43,304 bases of DNA, from positions 1 to 43,304 of IMG/VR virus record IMGVR_UViG_3300021520_000006; one strand, given 5' to 3'. This DNA is from a virus. Shown here in pieces: positions 17,308 to 24,788 of the stretch (its first letter is position 1; the number at the start of each line of letters is the position of its first letter). The notes below the pieces were generated by a model. It did not search any database. It was not told the origin of the DNA and saw only the letters and a list, made by a program, of their open reading frames with translations. The position numbers were made by a program, and so were the translations under genes.

Positions 17308-19095
17308 ATGTTTTTAACTCGTGCGCGTCCGTCATTTGTAAGGGTAGTCCATCGCGACGATCGGCCGATCGTGGGGTCAGTGGAAAAGGGGGGGCTCGCT
17401 GCAATTGTGCAACAGGGGGAAAATCGGGGCAAATATTGCCGAGCGGGCGTTTCGGGGGGAAGTTTCGTTGTGGGTCGCTTCTCAGAAACAACGGACCGTG
17501 ATCATGCTGAAATCGAATATTTCCCAGACAGGACCATCATTTTACTTCAAAACAGCGACTCCTGGCCTGTCACCAATGAGGATCGAGAGGGCCTCTGTTG
17601 GGCGGTCGACGACCAAACGGTGTCGAGTGCGGCTAGCGTGGGCGCTGTTGCCGGGGTCGTTTACGAGGTCGTCGACGGGGGGGTTTGGGTTGAATTAGCT
17701 GCGGGTAATCGAGCTTCGGGTGGCGACGTCCCAGCGACGCGAAAAATTGGGACGAAGGTCCCGTTGACCGGCGGCGGGGACCTCTCGGTTGACCGGGCGC
17801 TGGCAATCGCCCCGGGCCAAGATCGCCAACTGCTGGGGTCTAATGCGGGCGCAGTCGCGTGGGTCGACCCACCGGCACCTGGCGTTCCCGTGGAGCGCGT
17901 CGTCGCGACTGCGGGCCCGTTGACCGGCGGCGGGGACCTCTCGGTTGACCGGGCGCTGGCAATCGCGCCTGGTGGCGCGGGGCAGTTTTTGGGCACGGCG
18001 GAAGGTGCACGCGTGGCGTGGCAATCGCTCCCTGCGGCGGTTCCGGTGGAGCGCAAGGTCGAGGGTGTGGGTGTTCTCATCGGCGGAGGCGATCTGAGTG
18101 TAGACCGCAAGATCACGGTCGGCGCGGGGCCGACTGGATACGTGCTCGGGACCGATGGGATCGGTGCGAAGTGGGTCCCCCCTCCGATGGGGCTACCTCA
18201 CACTTTGAGGACCAAGGCGCCGTTGGCTGGTGGGGGGCTGTTCGACCAGGACCTGGAGATCAGTCTGCCCGCTGGCACGAAGGGGCAGGTTCTGGCGACC
18301 GACGCTGCCGGTCAGGTGGGATGGGTGTCGCCTGCGCCTCCAGTTGCGATCAATCCAGTGTTGCCGCTCTGCGGCGGGGGGACCCTCGATAAGGACGTGG
18401 GGCTGTATATATCGCCAGGTGGGAAAGCGGGGCTGGTCCTGTCGACGACAGGCCGCGGTGAGACGGTGGGATGGGCGAATCCTGCGGTCCCCGCAGAACG
18501 AAAAATTGACACCTACGGAGTGCTCGATGGGGGGGGCTCACTCGCTGATGACCGGCGCCTATACATCATGTCTGGGAAGCCCGGGCAGGTGCTGGGGACC
18601 AACGACAGCCACCTGGTGGAATGGCGCGATGGGCTGGCGCTTCGGACCATTGAGAACCCGGAGTGGACTCTGGAGGTGAAGGCAACGAGCGTTCACACCT
18701 ACACGCCACGAGTGAGCTTCCCCTGGCGTCAAAAGTGGCTAGACAGAGTCCGCGCAGAAGCGGGGCTCTATGTGTCGTCTCCGTTCGAAATGCTCCCTGG
18801 TCAGTGCGCTACGGTGACGTGGGAGTACCTCATCATCGGGACCTACAATGTGGACCCCAAATCTGTATCGGGGAAATACCGCGCGTCGATCGAATTCGGA
18901 ACGATATGCAAGGCGCAAGAAATTAAGGTATTGGATACGTACGGGTGGGTCCCGCCGGGTCCGGCGATTAAGTTGGTAGAGGTTTATAAGGACCGCGCGG
19001 TCATGGCGATCGCCATGGACCTAAAAGAACTCGGCATGGCGTGCGATGTGTTGTGTGAGGTCACCATAATGCGGTGGAAAGAAGGGCTCGCGTGA
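17308..19095 (+). CDS. Fibre with capsid-decoration-like N-terminus (possible head fibre)
   Basis: 595 aa, ATG 17308. Residues 1-130 are homologous to the protein at 2905 in the capsid module (RPSFVRVVHRDDRPIVG, NRGKYCRAG, WAVDDQTVS, GVVYEV..GGVWVEL). Residues about 140-440 hold about seven repeats of roughly 40 residues with PLTGGGDLSVDRALAIAPG cores and VPVERxV linkers; the DNA of the first two includes an exact 50-bp repeat. The last 155 residues are beta-rich and carry TLEVKATSVHTYTPRVSFPW. An N-terminal domain shared with a head protein suggests attachment to the capsid instead of, or as well as, the baseplate. It lies among tail fibre genes, so a tail fibre is the alternative. Confidence 0.65.
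   Translation: MFLTRARPSFVRVVHRDDRPIVGSVEKGGLAAIVQQGENRGKYCRAGVSGGSFVVGRFSETTDRDHAEIEYFPDRTIILLQNSDSWPVTNEDREGLCWAVDDQTVSSAASVGAVAGVVYEVVDGGVWVELAAGNRASGGDVPATRKIGTKVPLTGGGDLSVDRALAIAPGQDRQLLGSNAGAVAWVDPPAPGVPVERVVATAGPLTGGGDLSVDRALAIAPGGAGQFLGTAEGARVAWQSLPAAVPVERKVEGVGVLIGGGDLSVDRKITVGAGPTGYVLGTDGIGAKWVPPPMGLPHTLRTKAPLAGGGLFDQDLEISLPAGTKGQVLATDAAGQVGWVSPAPPVAINPVLPLCGGGTLDKDVGLYISPGGKAGLVLSTTGRGETVGWANPAVPAERKIDTYGVLDGGGSLADDRRLYIMSGKPGQVLGTNDSHLVEWRDGLALRTIENPEWTLEVKATSVHTYTPRVSFPWRQKWLDRVRAEAGLYVSSPFEMLPGQCATVTWEYLIIGTYNVDPKSVSGKYRASIEFGTICKAQEIKVLDTYGWVPPGPAIKLVEVYKDRAVMAIAMDLKELGMACDVLCEVTIMRWKEGLA
17761..17966. repeat. 50-bp exact direct repeat in the fibre gene
   Basis: Bases 17761-17810 and 17917-17966 are identical over 50 positions and encode the PLTGGGDLSVDRALAIA core of the first two repeats. 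Identity at the DNA level in a gene whose other repeats have diverged suggests a recent duplication, and makes the repeat number open to change by recombination. Confidence 0.85.
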
Positions 19096-19742
19096 CGATA
19101 ATCTGGATCGGGTCTGAGATCGAGTGTCTGTCTGATCCGCATGCAAAGGCGGAGGACATTGAGTACGATAATTTCACATGGGTCGGGGGAGAGACGCCTC
19201 GAGCGAGGCTGGTTCGGTGCTGCTTCGAAGCGTTGGCGAAAGGTGCGATGGGGTGGAGGGAACGACCTGCGGACTACGCCAGGTTCATCAATTGCGGGCT
19301 TCATCCCGCCGGATACGTCGGCTCCGTTGGGATGAGCAGCATCGCCAGTTGGAAAACGTCGTGCGCGTTGTTCGTACGAGCCGCGCTGCACTGGTCGGGA
19401 AGAACAGCGTCAGTAGCGCGGTGCGGGAGCGGGATCTTCGCCTACCTGGGGGGGGTCTCGTATGCGAGCCGCGCATGGTGCCCGTGGCCGCTGCACATAA
19501 CTCCGCTCCCAGGGGACGTGTTTTACGTTGCATCCACGCCGTCATCGAATGACGGGCACGTGGGGGTGTTCCTAGAACAGCCGAACGGGATGATTCCGGA
19601 CCGCTGGGTGACGGCGGAGGGCGGAGGCGGGGACGGGACGCGGTGCGTGCTGTCGAGCAGGCAGATTGGAAAGAAATTCGATCCGTACGGACGCACGCTG
19701 CAAGGCTGGTTCGATGCGGGGCGGATGCTGCCGCAGTCGTGA
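19092..19742 (+). CDS. Endolysin candidate, CHAP / NlpC-P60-like Cys peptidase
   Basis: 216 aa from GTG 19092, overlapping the previous stop (GTGA). A Cys at the start of a helix (WKTSCALFVRAALHW), a proline-glycine turn PLPGDVFYVAS, then His in NDGHVGVFLEQP and a polar third position in TAEGGGGDGT make the Cys-His order of CHAP/NlpC-P60 peptidases, which cut peptidoglycan peptides. There is no signal peptide, so it would need a holin or similar for export; none is recognised next to it. It lies at the end of the structural genes and before small lipoprotein-like genes, as in a lysis cassette. Confidence 0.65.
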   Translation: MTIIWIGSEIECLSDPHAKAEDIEYDNFTWVGGETPRARLVRCCFEALAKGAMGWRERPADYARFINCGLHPAGYVGSVGMSSIASWKTSCALFVRAALHWSGRTASVARCGSGIFAYLGGVSYASRAWCPWPLHITPLPGDVFYVASTPSSNDGHVGVFLEQPNGMIPDRWVTAEGGGGDGTRCVLSSRQIGKKFDPYGRTLQGWFDAGRMLPQS

Positions 19743-19873
19743 CACGTTTACTACCGCTTCTGGTGTGCGTGCTGTTGGTGTGGCTCGCGAGTTGCTGGCC
19801 CCACATTAGGCTTCGACTCCGACACGAGGACTGCCCTGCGTGTGGGAACTCGGATGGAGGCGTCCATGGTTAG
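19739..19873 (+). CDS. Small lipoprotein, possible spanin component
   Basis: 44 aa, GTG 19739 overlapping the endolysin stop (GTGA). A hydrophobic leader RLLPLLVCVLLVWLASC ends in the lipobox L-A-S-C, after which about 25 polar residues with two more Cys remain. Small lipoproteins straight after endolysins are often outer-membrane spanins (Rz1-like), but no inner-membrane partner is recognised and the mature part is not Pro-rich. This gene is too short to be found by many gene callers. Confidence 0.55.
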   Translation: MTRLLPLLVCVLLVWLASCWPHIRLRLRHEDCPACGNSDGGVHG

Positions 19874-20033
19874 GTCTGTTTTGGTGGTTGGGTGCGCTGC
19901 GGCGGTGTTCCTCCTGTTACGCTGTGGCGGGGCGACGACAGCGGAGCTCACGATCGACACGTCGTGCATCGACGCTGGGCCCGATGTGGATGACCTGTGC
20001 CCGTGGCTGCACGAAGACGCGTCCAGTGAATAG
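19866..20033 (+). CDS. Small secreted or membrane protein
   Basis: 55 aa from ATG 19866, with GGAGG 6 bases upstream. A hydrophobic N-terminus VRSVLVVGCAAAVFLLLRC is followed by an acidic tail with three Cys (SCIDAGPDVDDLCPW). It may be a lipoprotein, but neither Cys in the leader sits in a good lipobox. It overlaps both neighbours by 8 bases, so the four genes from the endolysin to the repeat protein appear to be translated together. Confidence 0.5.
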   Translation: MVRSVLVVGCAAAVFLLLRCGGATTAELTIDTSCIDAGPDVDDLCPWLHEDASSE

Positions 20034-21810
20034 CCGCTGGGCGCTGGCGTGTATCGGTTGTTTTTTGTGGGGGTGTGCTGTCGAGCGCGTTGAGCTAGTC
20101 GAGCGAGTCGAGCGAGTCGAGCAGCGCAGCGGGGGGGGGCCTGAGCTTTTCGAATGGGCCCAGGGGATCGGACAGGTCGCATCGTCTACCCGTGCGCTCT
20201 CAGTTGGCGTCGCGTCCAGTAGCTCGACGATCGGAATCCAAGCGACCGCCTACGGCGGCGGGATCGCAGGAGCCCCGGTGACAATCGCGGTTATTGGCGG
20301 GGGGGCGATCGTCACTCCTACGACAAGCACTACAGACGCAACGGGGGTTGCATGGGGTTTTCGTGTCGAGCCCGTTAGCGGCGGCGATTACGTGGTCCGC
20401 GCGTCGGTCGGTGCGCTGACCTATGATTTCGATTTCTCGAACGATTGCGATGGGTGCAGCATCTCGGTTGCTCCGATATCTTTCTCGCGCGTAGCAGAGG
20501 TCAATTCGCCGTTCGCTGATGATGTAGACGCCCTTGTGTCCTGTTCGTCCACGCCAACCGCGGGGTGTTGGGTTCGATGCAACGCTCCTCCCACGGGGGC
20601 AAGCGGGGTGCTGTCGGGGACCGGCGCAACGGGAGTTGCCAGGACAACGGACGCAACGGGAGTCGCATCTTTTTCGGTTTTAGCGAATGGGATCGCGGGG
20701 CCTTGGGATGTGCGAGTTTCTATGTATTCTGGGCCGTCGTTTGCGGATGTCGCGATGCAAAACACTGCGGGGGCCGATGGCGGAGACGCTGGAGATGATA
20801 GCGGAGATGCTGGGGATAGTGACGGCGGAGACGATAGCGGCAGCGGAGACGCTGGTGTTCCTAGTGGAGACGCTGGGAGCGGTGATAGTGGAGACGCTAG
20901 CGGAGTGGATGACGCTAGCCTTGACGCTGATTTGGATGGTGGCGTCGTTGCGGATGCCGTGGCAGATGCGTCTGCTGATGCAATTGAAGCGTCGCTTGTC
21001 ACGGATGCGTCAGAAGACGTGACGGTGCCTGATGCTGCACCAATTGTCCCGCCGCCGGGATATTGTCTTAGTGCTAGCGATTGTAGCGCTGGGCAGGAAT
21101 GCGTATTCCAAGGCGCGGGTTACGCATGGTGGGCATGTGTCGACCCGCCCCCCCCGCCACCGTGGGTGTGTTATTCGGATCAGGACTGCGCGCCATTGGT
21201 CTGCCGTGCAGATGGGGCATGCGTTGAAGCGCCGCCTGCTCCTGTTGTCGATGCGGGAACGATAGACGCGACGGTTGCCATCGATGCAACCATCGATGCA
21301 ACCATCGACGCAACCATCGATGCAACCGTCGATGCAACCATCGATGCAACCGTCGATGCAACCATCGATGCAACCATCGACGCGACCATCGATGCGGCCG
21401 TCGATGCAACCATCGACGCGACCATCGATGCGGCCGTCGATGCAACCATCGATGCAACCATCGATGCAACCGTCGATGCAACCATCGATGGAACCATCGA
21501 CGCGACCATCGATGCGGCCGTCGATGCAACCATCGATGCAACCATCGACGCGACCATCGATGCGACCGTCGAAGCGGGAATCGACGCTGCCATCGAAGCG
21601 GGGGTCGAAGCGGGAATCGAAGCCGGGGTCGAAGCGGGCATCGACGCGACCGTCGCTGCTGATGCCTCGCTGGGCGAGGACGCGTCAGTACCTGTCGTCG
21701 TGTCAGGAGACAGCGGGTGCGCTGTCGGCGCTTCCAGACAGGGACAGGGACACGTTACGTTATGGGTAGCGGCTCTCGCGGCAGCCGTACTACGACGACG
21801 CCGACCCTAG
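20026..21810 (+). CDS. Giant Asp-repeat surface protein with MYXO-CTERM-like tail
   Basis: 594 aa from GTG 20026; this start gives a lipoprotein-like leader NSRWALACIGCFLWGC. An Ig-like region (residues about 55-245: GAPVTIAVIGGGAIVTPTTS, GVARTTDATGVASFSVLANG) is followed by a Gly/Asp/Ser-rich linker, a Cys-rich pair of units (YCLSASDCSAGQECV, CYSDQDCAPLVC), and about 25 tetrapeptides of [IV]-D-A-[TA]. The C-terminus has SGDSGCAVGAS, a hydrophobic segment HVTLWVAALAAAVL and RRRR, the layout of the MYXO-CTERM sorting signal of myxobacteria. It could be a host-derived surface protein used in lysogens or virions, or, with lipid at one end and a membrane helix at the other, a spanin. Function unknown. 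Confidence 0.75.
   Translation: MNSRWALACIGCFLWGCAVERVELVERVERVEQRSGGGPELFEWAQGIGQVASSTRALSVGVASSSSTIGIQATAYGGGIAGAPVTIAVIGGGAIVTPTTSTTDATGVAWGFRVEPVSGGDYVVRASVGALTYDFDFSNDCDGCSISVAPISFSRVAEVNSPFADDVDALVSCSSTPTAGCWVRCNAPPTGASGVLSGTGATGVARTTDATGVASFSVLANGIAGPWDVRVSMYSGPSFADVAMQNTAGADGGDAGDDSGDAGDSDGGDDSGSGDAGVPSGDAGSGDSGDASGVDDASLDADLDGGVVADAVADASADAIEASLVTDASEDVTVPDAAPIVPPPGYCLSASDCSAGQECVFQGAGYAWWACVDPPPPPPWVCYSDQDCAPLVCRADGACVEAPPAPVVDAGTIDATVAIDATIDATIDATIDATVDATIDATVDATIDATIDATIDAAVDATIDATIDAAVDATIDATIDATVDATIDGTIDATIDAAVDATIDATIDATIDATVEAGIDAAIEAGVEAGIEAGVEAGIDATVAADASLGEDASVPVVVSGDSGCAVGASRQGQGHVTLWVAALAAAVLRRRRP
21264..21600. repeat. 12-bp tandem repeat array (Ile/Val-Asp-Ala-Thr)
   Basis: About 25 near-copies of a 12-bp unit like ATCGATGCAACC, each coding for [IV]DA[TA]. 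Variants ATCGACGCGACC and GTCGATGCAACC alternate without a fixed order, and the array decays into GAAGCGGGxxTC units at its end (EAG repeats). The unit is a multiple of three, so copy-number change keeps the frame. Many units contain the palindrome ATCGAT. Confidence 0.9.
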
Positions 21811-21818
21811 CATTGCGT

Positions 21819-21870
21819 AAAAAAAACGACGCCTCGCGATCTCCCGGTATTGGGCGACGCGAGGCGTCGT
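21819..21870 (-). terminator. Rho-independent terminator at the late/leftward convergence
   Basis: A perfect 13-bp stem (ACGACGCCTCGCG at 21826-21838 with its complement at 21858-21870) has a 19-base loop. Eight A precede it on the + strand, so a leftward transcript reads hairpin then U8. It ends the leftward operon. It could also slow rightward transcripts from the late genes, although there is no T run on that side. Confidence 0.85.
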
Positions 21871-21916
21871 AGCGGCGGGCGGGACTAGCGCTCGCTCTTT
21901 GGTGCGCGGTGATAAT

Positions 21917-22534
21917 CTAGCATAACCCACCTTGCACCGCAAAATTGAAAACCTCCGCCCATGCGCTGGGTTCCCCAGCGAATGGGACCGGCAATTCGTG
22001 AAGGTGCGCGGGGTCCGACCCCGTCGCGCGGCGCAGCCCCTCGGCTGCTAAAGACCGCAACCACCGTGGGTCGATGGTTGCGAGATCTACCGCCCATGGC
22101 ATATTCGCCCCCTCCAGGGTGAGCTGGAGGCCCTGCGCGGTGGCGATCAGGGTGAAGGGCGCAGAGTCGAAGCCCGGCTCCTCTTTGCGGAGCTCCGCCA
22201 TCAACTCATAGATGGCGGATGCGATGGCCGCATCCCATGCCCCTCCGTCACGTGCATGCTTGCGTCCTGTTCCCAGGCTGTCGAGCCCTGGGTGCCGCGC
22301 TGTACCGGCACCTGACAGGCCGAGAGGCCCCCCGACTCCGATGATCTCGGCCACGCCGACGACGATTGCGTCGGCGTACATGCTGTCCACTCCCAATAAT
22401 GCAGCACGGGCTGCTGCCACTCGTGCGAGATGTCTCGCATGGGCGCCGTCGGCAAGGAGCAGCTCCGCTGCTGCTCCAGTGACACCCAAGGCGGAGAGAG
22501 CTTCGCTCTCCGCCTTCCTCGTTGCTATTATCAT
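21917..22534 (-). CDS. Unrecognised protein at the end of the leftward operon
   Basis: 205 aa, ATG at 22534. The Ala-rich first half (ARHLARVAAARAALLGVD, GVAEIIGVGGPLGLSG) is followed by a mixed region (FTLIATAQGLQLTLEGANMPWAVDLATIDPRWLRSLA). No known motif is recognised. It is the last gene before the terminator and belongs to the block lying beyond attP, which moves to the opposite prophage end from the integrase. Confidence 0.6.
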   Translation of the reverse strand: MIIATRKAESEALSALGVTGAAAELLLADGAHARHLARVAAARAALLGVDSMYADAIVVGVAEIIGVGGPLGLSGAGTARHPGLDSLGTGRKHARDGGAWDAAIASAIYELMAELRKEEPGFDSAPFTLIATAQGLQLTLEGANMPWAVDLATIDPRWLRSLAAEGLRRATGSDPAHLHELPVPFAGEPSAWAEVFNFAVQGGLC

Positions 22535-22543
22535 CGGTTCCTT

Positions 22544-22816
22544 TCAGTATAGAACGGTCCAGCTAACTGCTGCTTCAGCGGCATCGGCGCGTGCCGCCTC
22601 GTAGCCATTTACGAGGAGGTCTCGCGCGCGCGAACGCGCGCACTCGTCTAGCCTGGATAGATTCCACTCGTAGTGGTTCCATAGTAGGCCTTCGACCTCC
22701 TCTGGGGGTGCGGCGCCGTATCGCGACACAGCGTCGCGGACGTACGCCGCCATCCCCTCAGCGAAGAAATCAGGCACGCCGTTGACCTGGCATATCTCGT
22801 ATCCTCGGAAGCTCAT
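22544..22816 (-). CDS. Small unrecognised protein
   Basis: 90 aa from ATG 22816, with GGAAG about 8 bases upstream; the longer frame to 23074 overlaps other genes and is unlikely. It starts SFRGYEICQVNGVPDFFAEGM and has a helical second half (NLSRLDECARSRARDLLVNGY). It overlaps the upstream gene by 4 bases. No family is recognised. Confidence 0.55.
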   Translation of the reverse strand: MSFRGYEICQVNGVPDFFAEGMAAYVRDAVSRYGAAPPEEVEGLLWNHYEWNLSRLDECARSRARDLLVNGYEAARADAAEAAVSWTVLY

Positions 22817-23031
22817 TTCAGTTTCTTCCTTGCTCTGTACGCGCGGACTGACGCCGCGTCGATTAACCATCCCGACCATCCCGCTGTACCCCGGGTCGCC
22901 TTCAATTCTCCTTTTTCGATCAGCGACCGGATGGAGCGTTCCGGTTTTTCCGTGAAAGCCGCAGCCTCGGGGGGCGACATCGGCTCCCCGCGCTCCATTT
23001 TGGCCCGTGCCGTTGCAGCACGAACGAACAT
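22813..23031 (-). CDS. Small helix-turn-helix protein, excisionase-like
   Basis: 72 aa from ATG 23031. SPPEAAAFTEKPERSIRSLI followed by EKGELKATRG and a W.IDAASVRAYR strand-helix is the pattern of MerR/excisionase-type small DNA binders. The in-frame codons just upstream of the ATG read DPEDWRDQLA, which looks coding, so a rare start nearer 23067 is possible. It may act as a second excisionase or a regulator. Confidence 0.55.
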   Translation of the reverse strand: MFVRAATARAKMERGEPMSPPEAAAFTEKPERSIRSLIEKGELKATRGTAGWSGWLIDAASVRAYRARKKLK

Positions 23032-23070
23032 GGCAAGCTGATCTCGCCAATCTTCGGGGTCGATCGTAGG

Positions 23071-23406
23071 TCATGCGTAGTCGAGCATGTAAATCCGCGG
23101 TACGGCGGGCTCGGCTCCGACGTTCCAGACCGCGTTGCGGTTGTAGGCACGCTTGGCGCGCTTGAGCCGTCGCAAGATCGCGGCGACCTGCATGCGTGAA
23201 AGACCCGTCGTCGCCATGATATCCATCGGGGAGGACGGCCGTTCGGCGAGCAGCGCCAGCACGTCTCCTTCCTGCTCGGCTTTGGTCGCCGCCTTAGTCG
23301 GCGTGCCTTTTATAGACTCCCTCAAAATGGCCGCTAGGTCGCAGCGGTCCTCGGGCGACAGTAAAAGCGCCGCTCGAAGGAGCGTCCCCGGCGTCATTCG
23401 CGCCAC
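23071..23406 (-). CDS. Putative winged-helix DNA-binding protein
   Basis: 111 aa. A helical N-terminus (LLRAALLLSPEDRCDLAAILRE) leads to VLALLAERPSSPMDIMATTGLS followed by RMQVAAILRRLKRAKRA and a short beta wing, a normal winged-helix layout. The ATG at 23406 overlaps the upstream stop region. It probably regulates transcription, but no operator is identified. Confidence 0.55.
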   Translation of the reverse strand: MARMTPGTLLRAALLLSPEDRCDLAAILRESIKGTPTKAATKAEQEGDVLALLAERPSSPMDIMATTGLSRMQVAAILRRLKRAKRAYNRNAVWNVGAEPAVPRIYMLDYA

Positions 23407-23531
23407 CCCAAGACCCGAGCCAGCGGGATCGCGTGCTCCCAGTATCGCCCATCGTCACCTGCCAGTGCCGCTTCGACCAGGATTCGAAACTCTTCGTCGA
23501 TGCCCGCATCGACCATGGCTCGTTCGGTCAC
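23394..23531 (-). CDS. Small protein beside attP, unrecognised
   Basis: About 45 aa if GTG 23531 is used, with RVTERAMVDAGIDEEF and EAALAGDDGRYWEHAIPLARVLGW. The frame stays open to 23663, reaching the att core, but the extra part looks non-coding. ATG 23516 is a shorter choice. It overlaps the next gene by 13 bases. Coding is supported mainly by this tight overlap. Confidence 0.4.
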   Translation of the reverse strand: MTERAMVDAGIDEEFRILVEAALAGDDGRYWEHAIPLARVLGWRE

Positions 23532-23643
23532 CCGCCTCGCGAAGTGACGTGGTCCCGACCCTGCGTCCCCCCGCGTCGTGCTGCTCTCGCCCTCGGGTCG
23601 CATTTGTTCTGGAACCTCGAAAAAACAAGCTCGCGCGCTCCCT

Positions 23644-23696
23644 TCAGGTTCCAGTGGCCGCAAGGCTGTAGGGGTTCAATTCCCCTCCTTCGCACC
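23644..23696 (+). other. attP: 3' half of a tRNA-Leu(CAG) gene
   Basis: On the + strand the sequence reads as an anticodon loop TTCAGGT, TCCAG stem half, long variable arm (GGCC GCAA GGCT), T arm AGGGG TTCAATT CCCCT, acceptor half CCTTCGC, discriminator A and CC. The T loop obeys TTCRANY and the variable arm marks a class II tRNA, with CAG as the anticodon. No matching 5' half is present, so it is not a complete tRNA gene. It overlaps the integrase 3' end, the usual place of attP. Integration would rebuild the host tRNA with phage sequence. Confidence 0.82.
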
Positions 23697-24788
23697 CTCC
23701 GGTAGACCCGGTAGACCCAAGGGAGACCCAACGCCCCCCAGGCGCCCCACGGCATCCTCCGCGGCCCCTTTCGTTGGGTGAGCATAGATCGCCGTCGTGT
23801 TCACGTCGCGATGCCCCAGCATGAATGCCACTCCGCCAAGACTCGCACCGGCGTCCAATGAATGCGTCGCGCACGAGTGCCGAAAATCGTACGCCGCCAA
23901 TCCCTCAGCATCGAGCCCCAATGCTCCCGCCTCTTTGGCCGCTTTTTCGAGCGCGGCTCGATAATCCCGCGGCGCGAACACGAGCCCCTCCTTCTCTTTT
24001 GACTCGCGCCACAGCCATTCGAACCATTCAAGTGCCCGCTTGCTCAGCGGCAAAACTCGACCAAAACGCATCTTGTCGGTCTCGTCCCGAATGACGAGCT
24101 CCCCGCGTTTCAAATCGAGGTCTGGCCACTCGAGCCGGTCGAGTGTCGACGGTCTCAAGCCGGTCTCGTACGAGATCGTGAACCGTGCCTTCGCGGGCAG
24201 CTTCCCCCTGGGCGTCCTTTCTGGGAGCGCCTCGAGCACGGCTTCGATCGTCTCGGGGGAGAAATCCGGAGCCTTCGCCCGCTGCGGACCTACGCGCACC
24301 CCGATCGCTGTTTTTGGGAGCTTGAATCTGTCCGGTATCCCCCCCTTGGCCAAGTAGCCCTTTTCAACCGCGAACCTGAAAATCCCGTACAACCCGCTCA
24401 GTTCGTGTTGCAACGCGCTCCTGGTGACCTTCCGGATCCTGTCCCGTGAGTAGTCCGCAACCGCTGCGTTTGTTGCCGCTTCCGTCAACGTCTTCCACCG
24501 TGGGCAAAAATGTTTCCTGGCGTACAGCTCGTACGCATCGATGGTCGTGTCCGCGAGGATCCCAGTGATCGACGCGAGATACCCTGCTGCAACGACGTCG
24601 AACGCTACTTCGCTGGTGGCGACTTCTCTTTTTCCTGCAACGTGGTCCGCGTAGATCCTGGCTGCTTTTCTCTTAGCCTCGCCAGAATCTGTTTCTCCTG
24701 TGGTGATAGAGACCCGCACGCCTTCGTGGCGGAAACGGACCTGCCAGGTCTGCTTTCCCTTGTCCCGCTTGATCGACCATCCAGCCAT
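23676..24788 (-). CDS. int: Tyrosine site-specific integrase
   Basis: 370 aa from ATG 24788 (GAGG 7 bases upstream). It catalyses recombination between attP and attB. It has an N-terminal arm-binding part (WSIKRDKGKQTWQVRF), a SAM-like core-binding domain (YLASITGILADTTIDAYELY), and the catalytic domain with Arg in ETGLRPSTLDRL, H-x-x-R in YDFRHSCATH, His in MLGHRDVNTT and nucleophile Tyr in AIYAHPTKG. The last codons are encoded by the tRNA-derived core of attP. The excisionase candidate overlaps its start by about 185 bases. GC and codon use match its neighbours. Confidence 0.93.
   Translation of the reverse strand: MAGWSIKRDKGKQTWQVRFRHEGVRVSITTGETDSGEAKRKAARIYADHVAGKREVATSEVAFDVVAAGYLASITGILADTTIDAYELYARKHFCPRWKTLTEAATNAAVADYSRDRIRKVTRSALQHELSGLYGIFRFAVEKGYLAKGGIPDRFKLPKTAIGVRVGPQRAKAPDFSPETIEAVLEALPERTPRGKLPAKARFTISYETGLRPSTLDRLEWPDLDLKRGELVIRDETDKMRFGRVLPLSKRALEWFEWLWRESKEKEGLVFAPRDYRAALEKAAKEAGALGLDAEGLAAYDFRHSCATHSLDAGASLGGVAFMLGHRDVNTTAIYAHPTKGAAEDAVGRLGGVGSPLGLPGLPEGAKEGN

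Noticed and set aside
21180-21641. Long frames in the Asp-repeat region on the other frames and strand
   Set aside because: They are by-products of the 12-bp repeat, which has no stop codons in several frames (MVASMVAS and MQPSMQPS repeats).
23644-23696. A complete tRNA gene
   Set aside because: No 5' half: nothing upstream pairs with the acceptor strand or gives a D arm. It is a partial tRNA used as attP.
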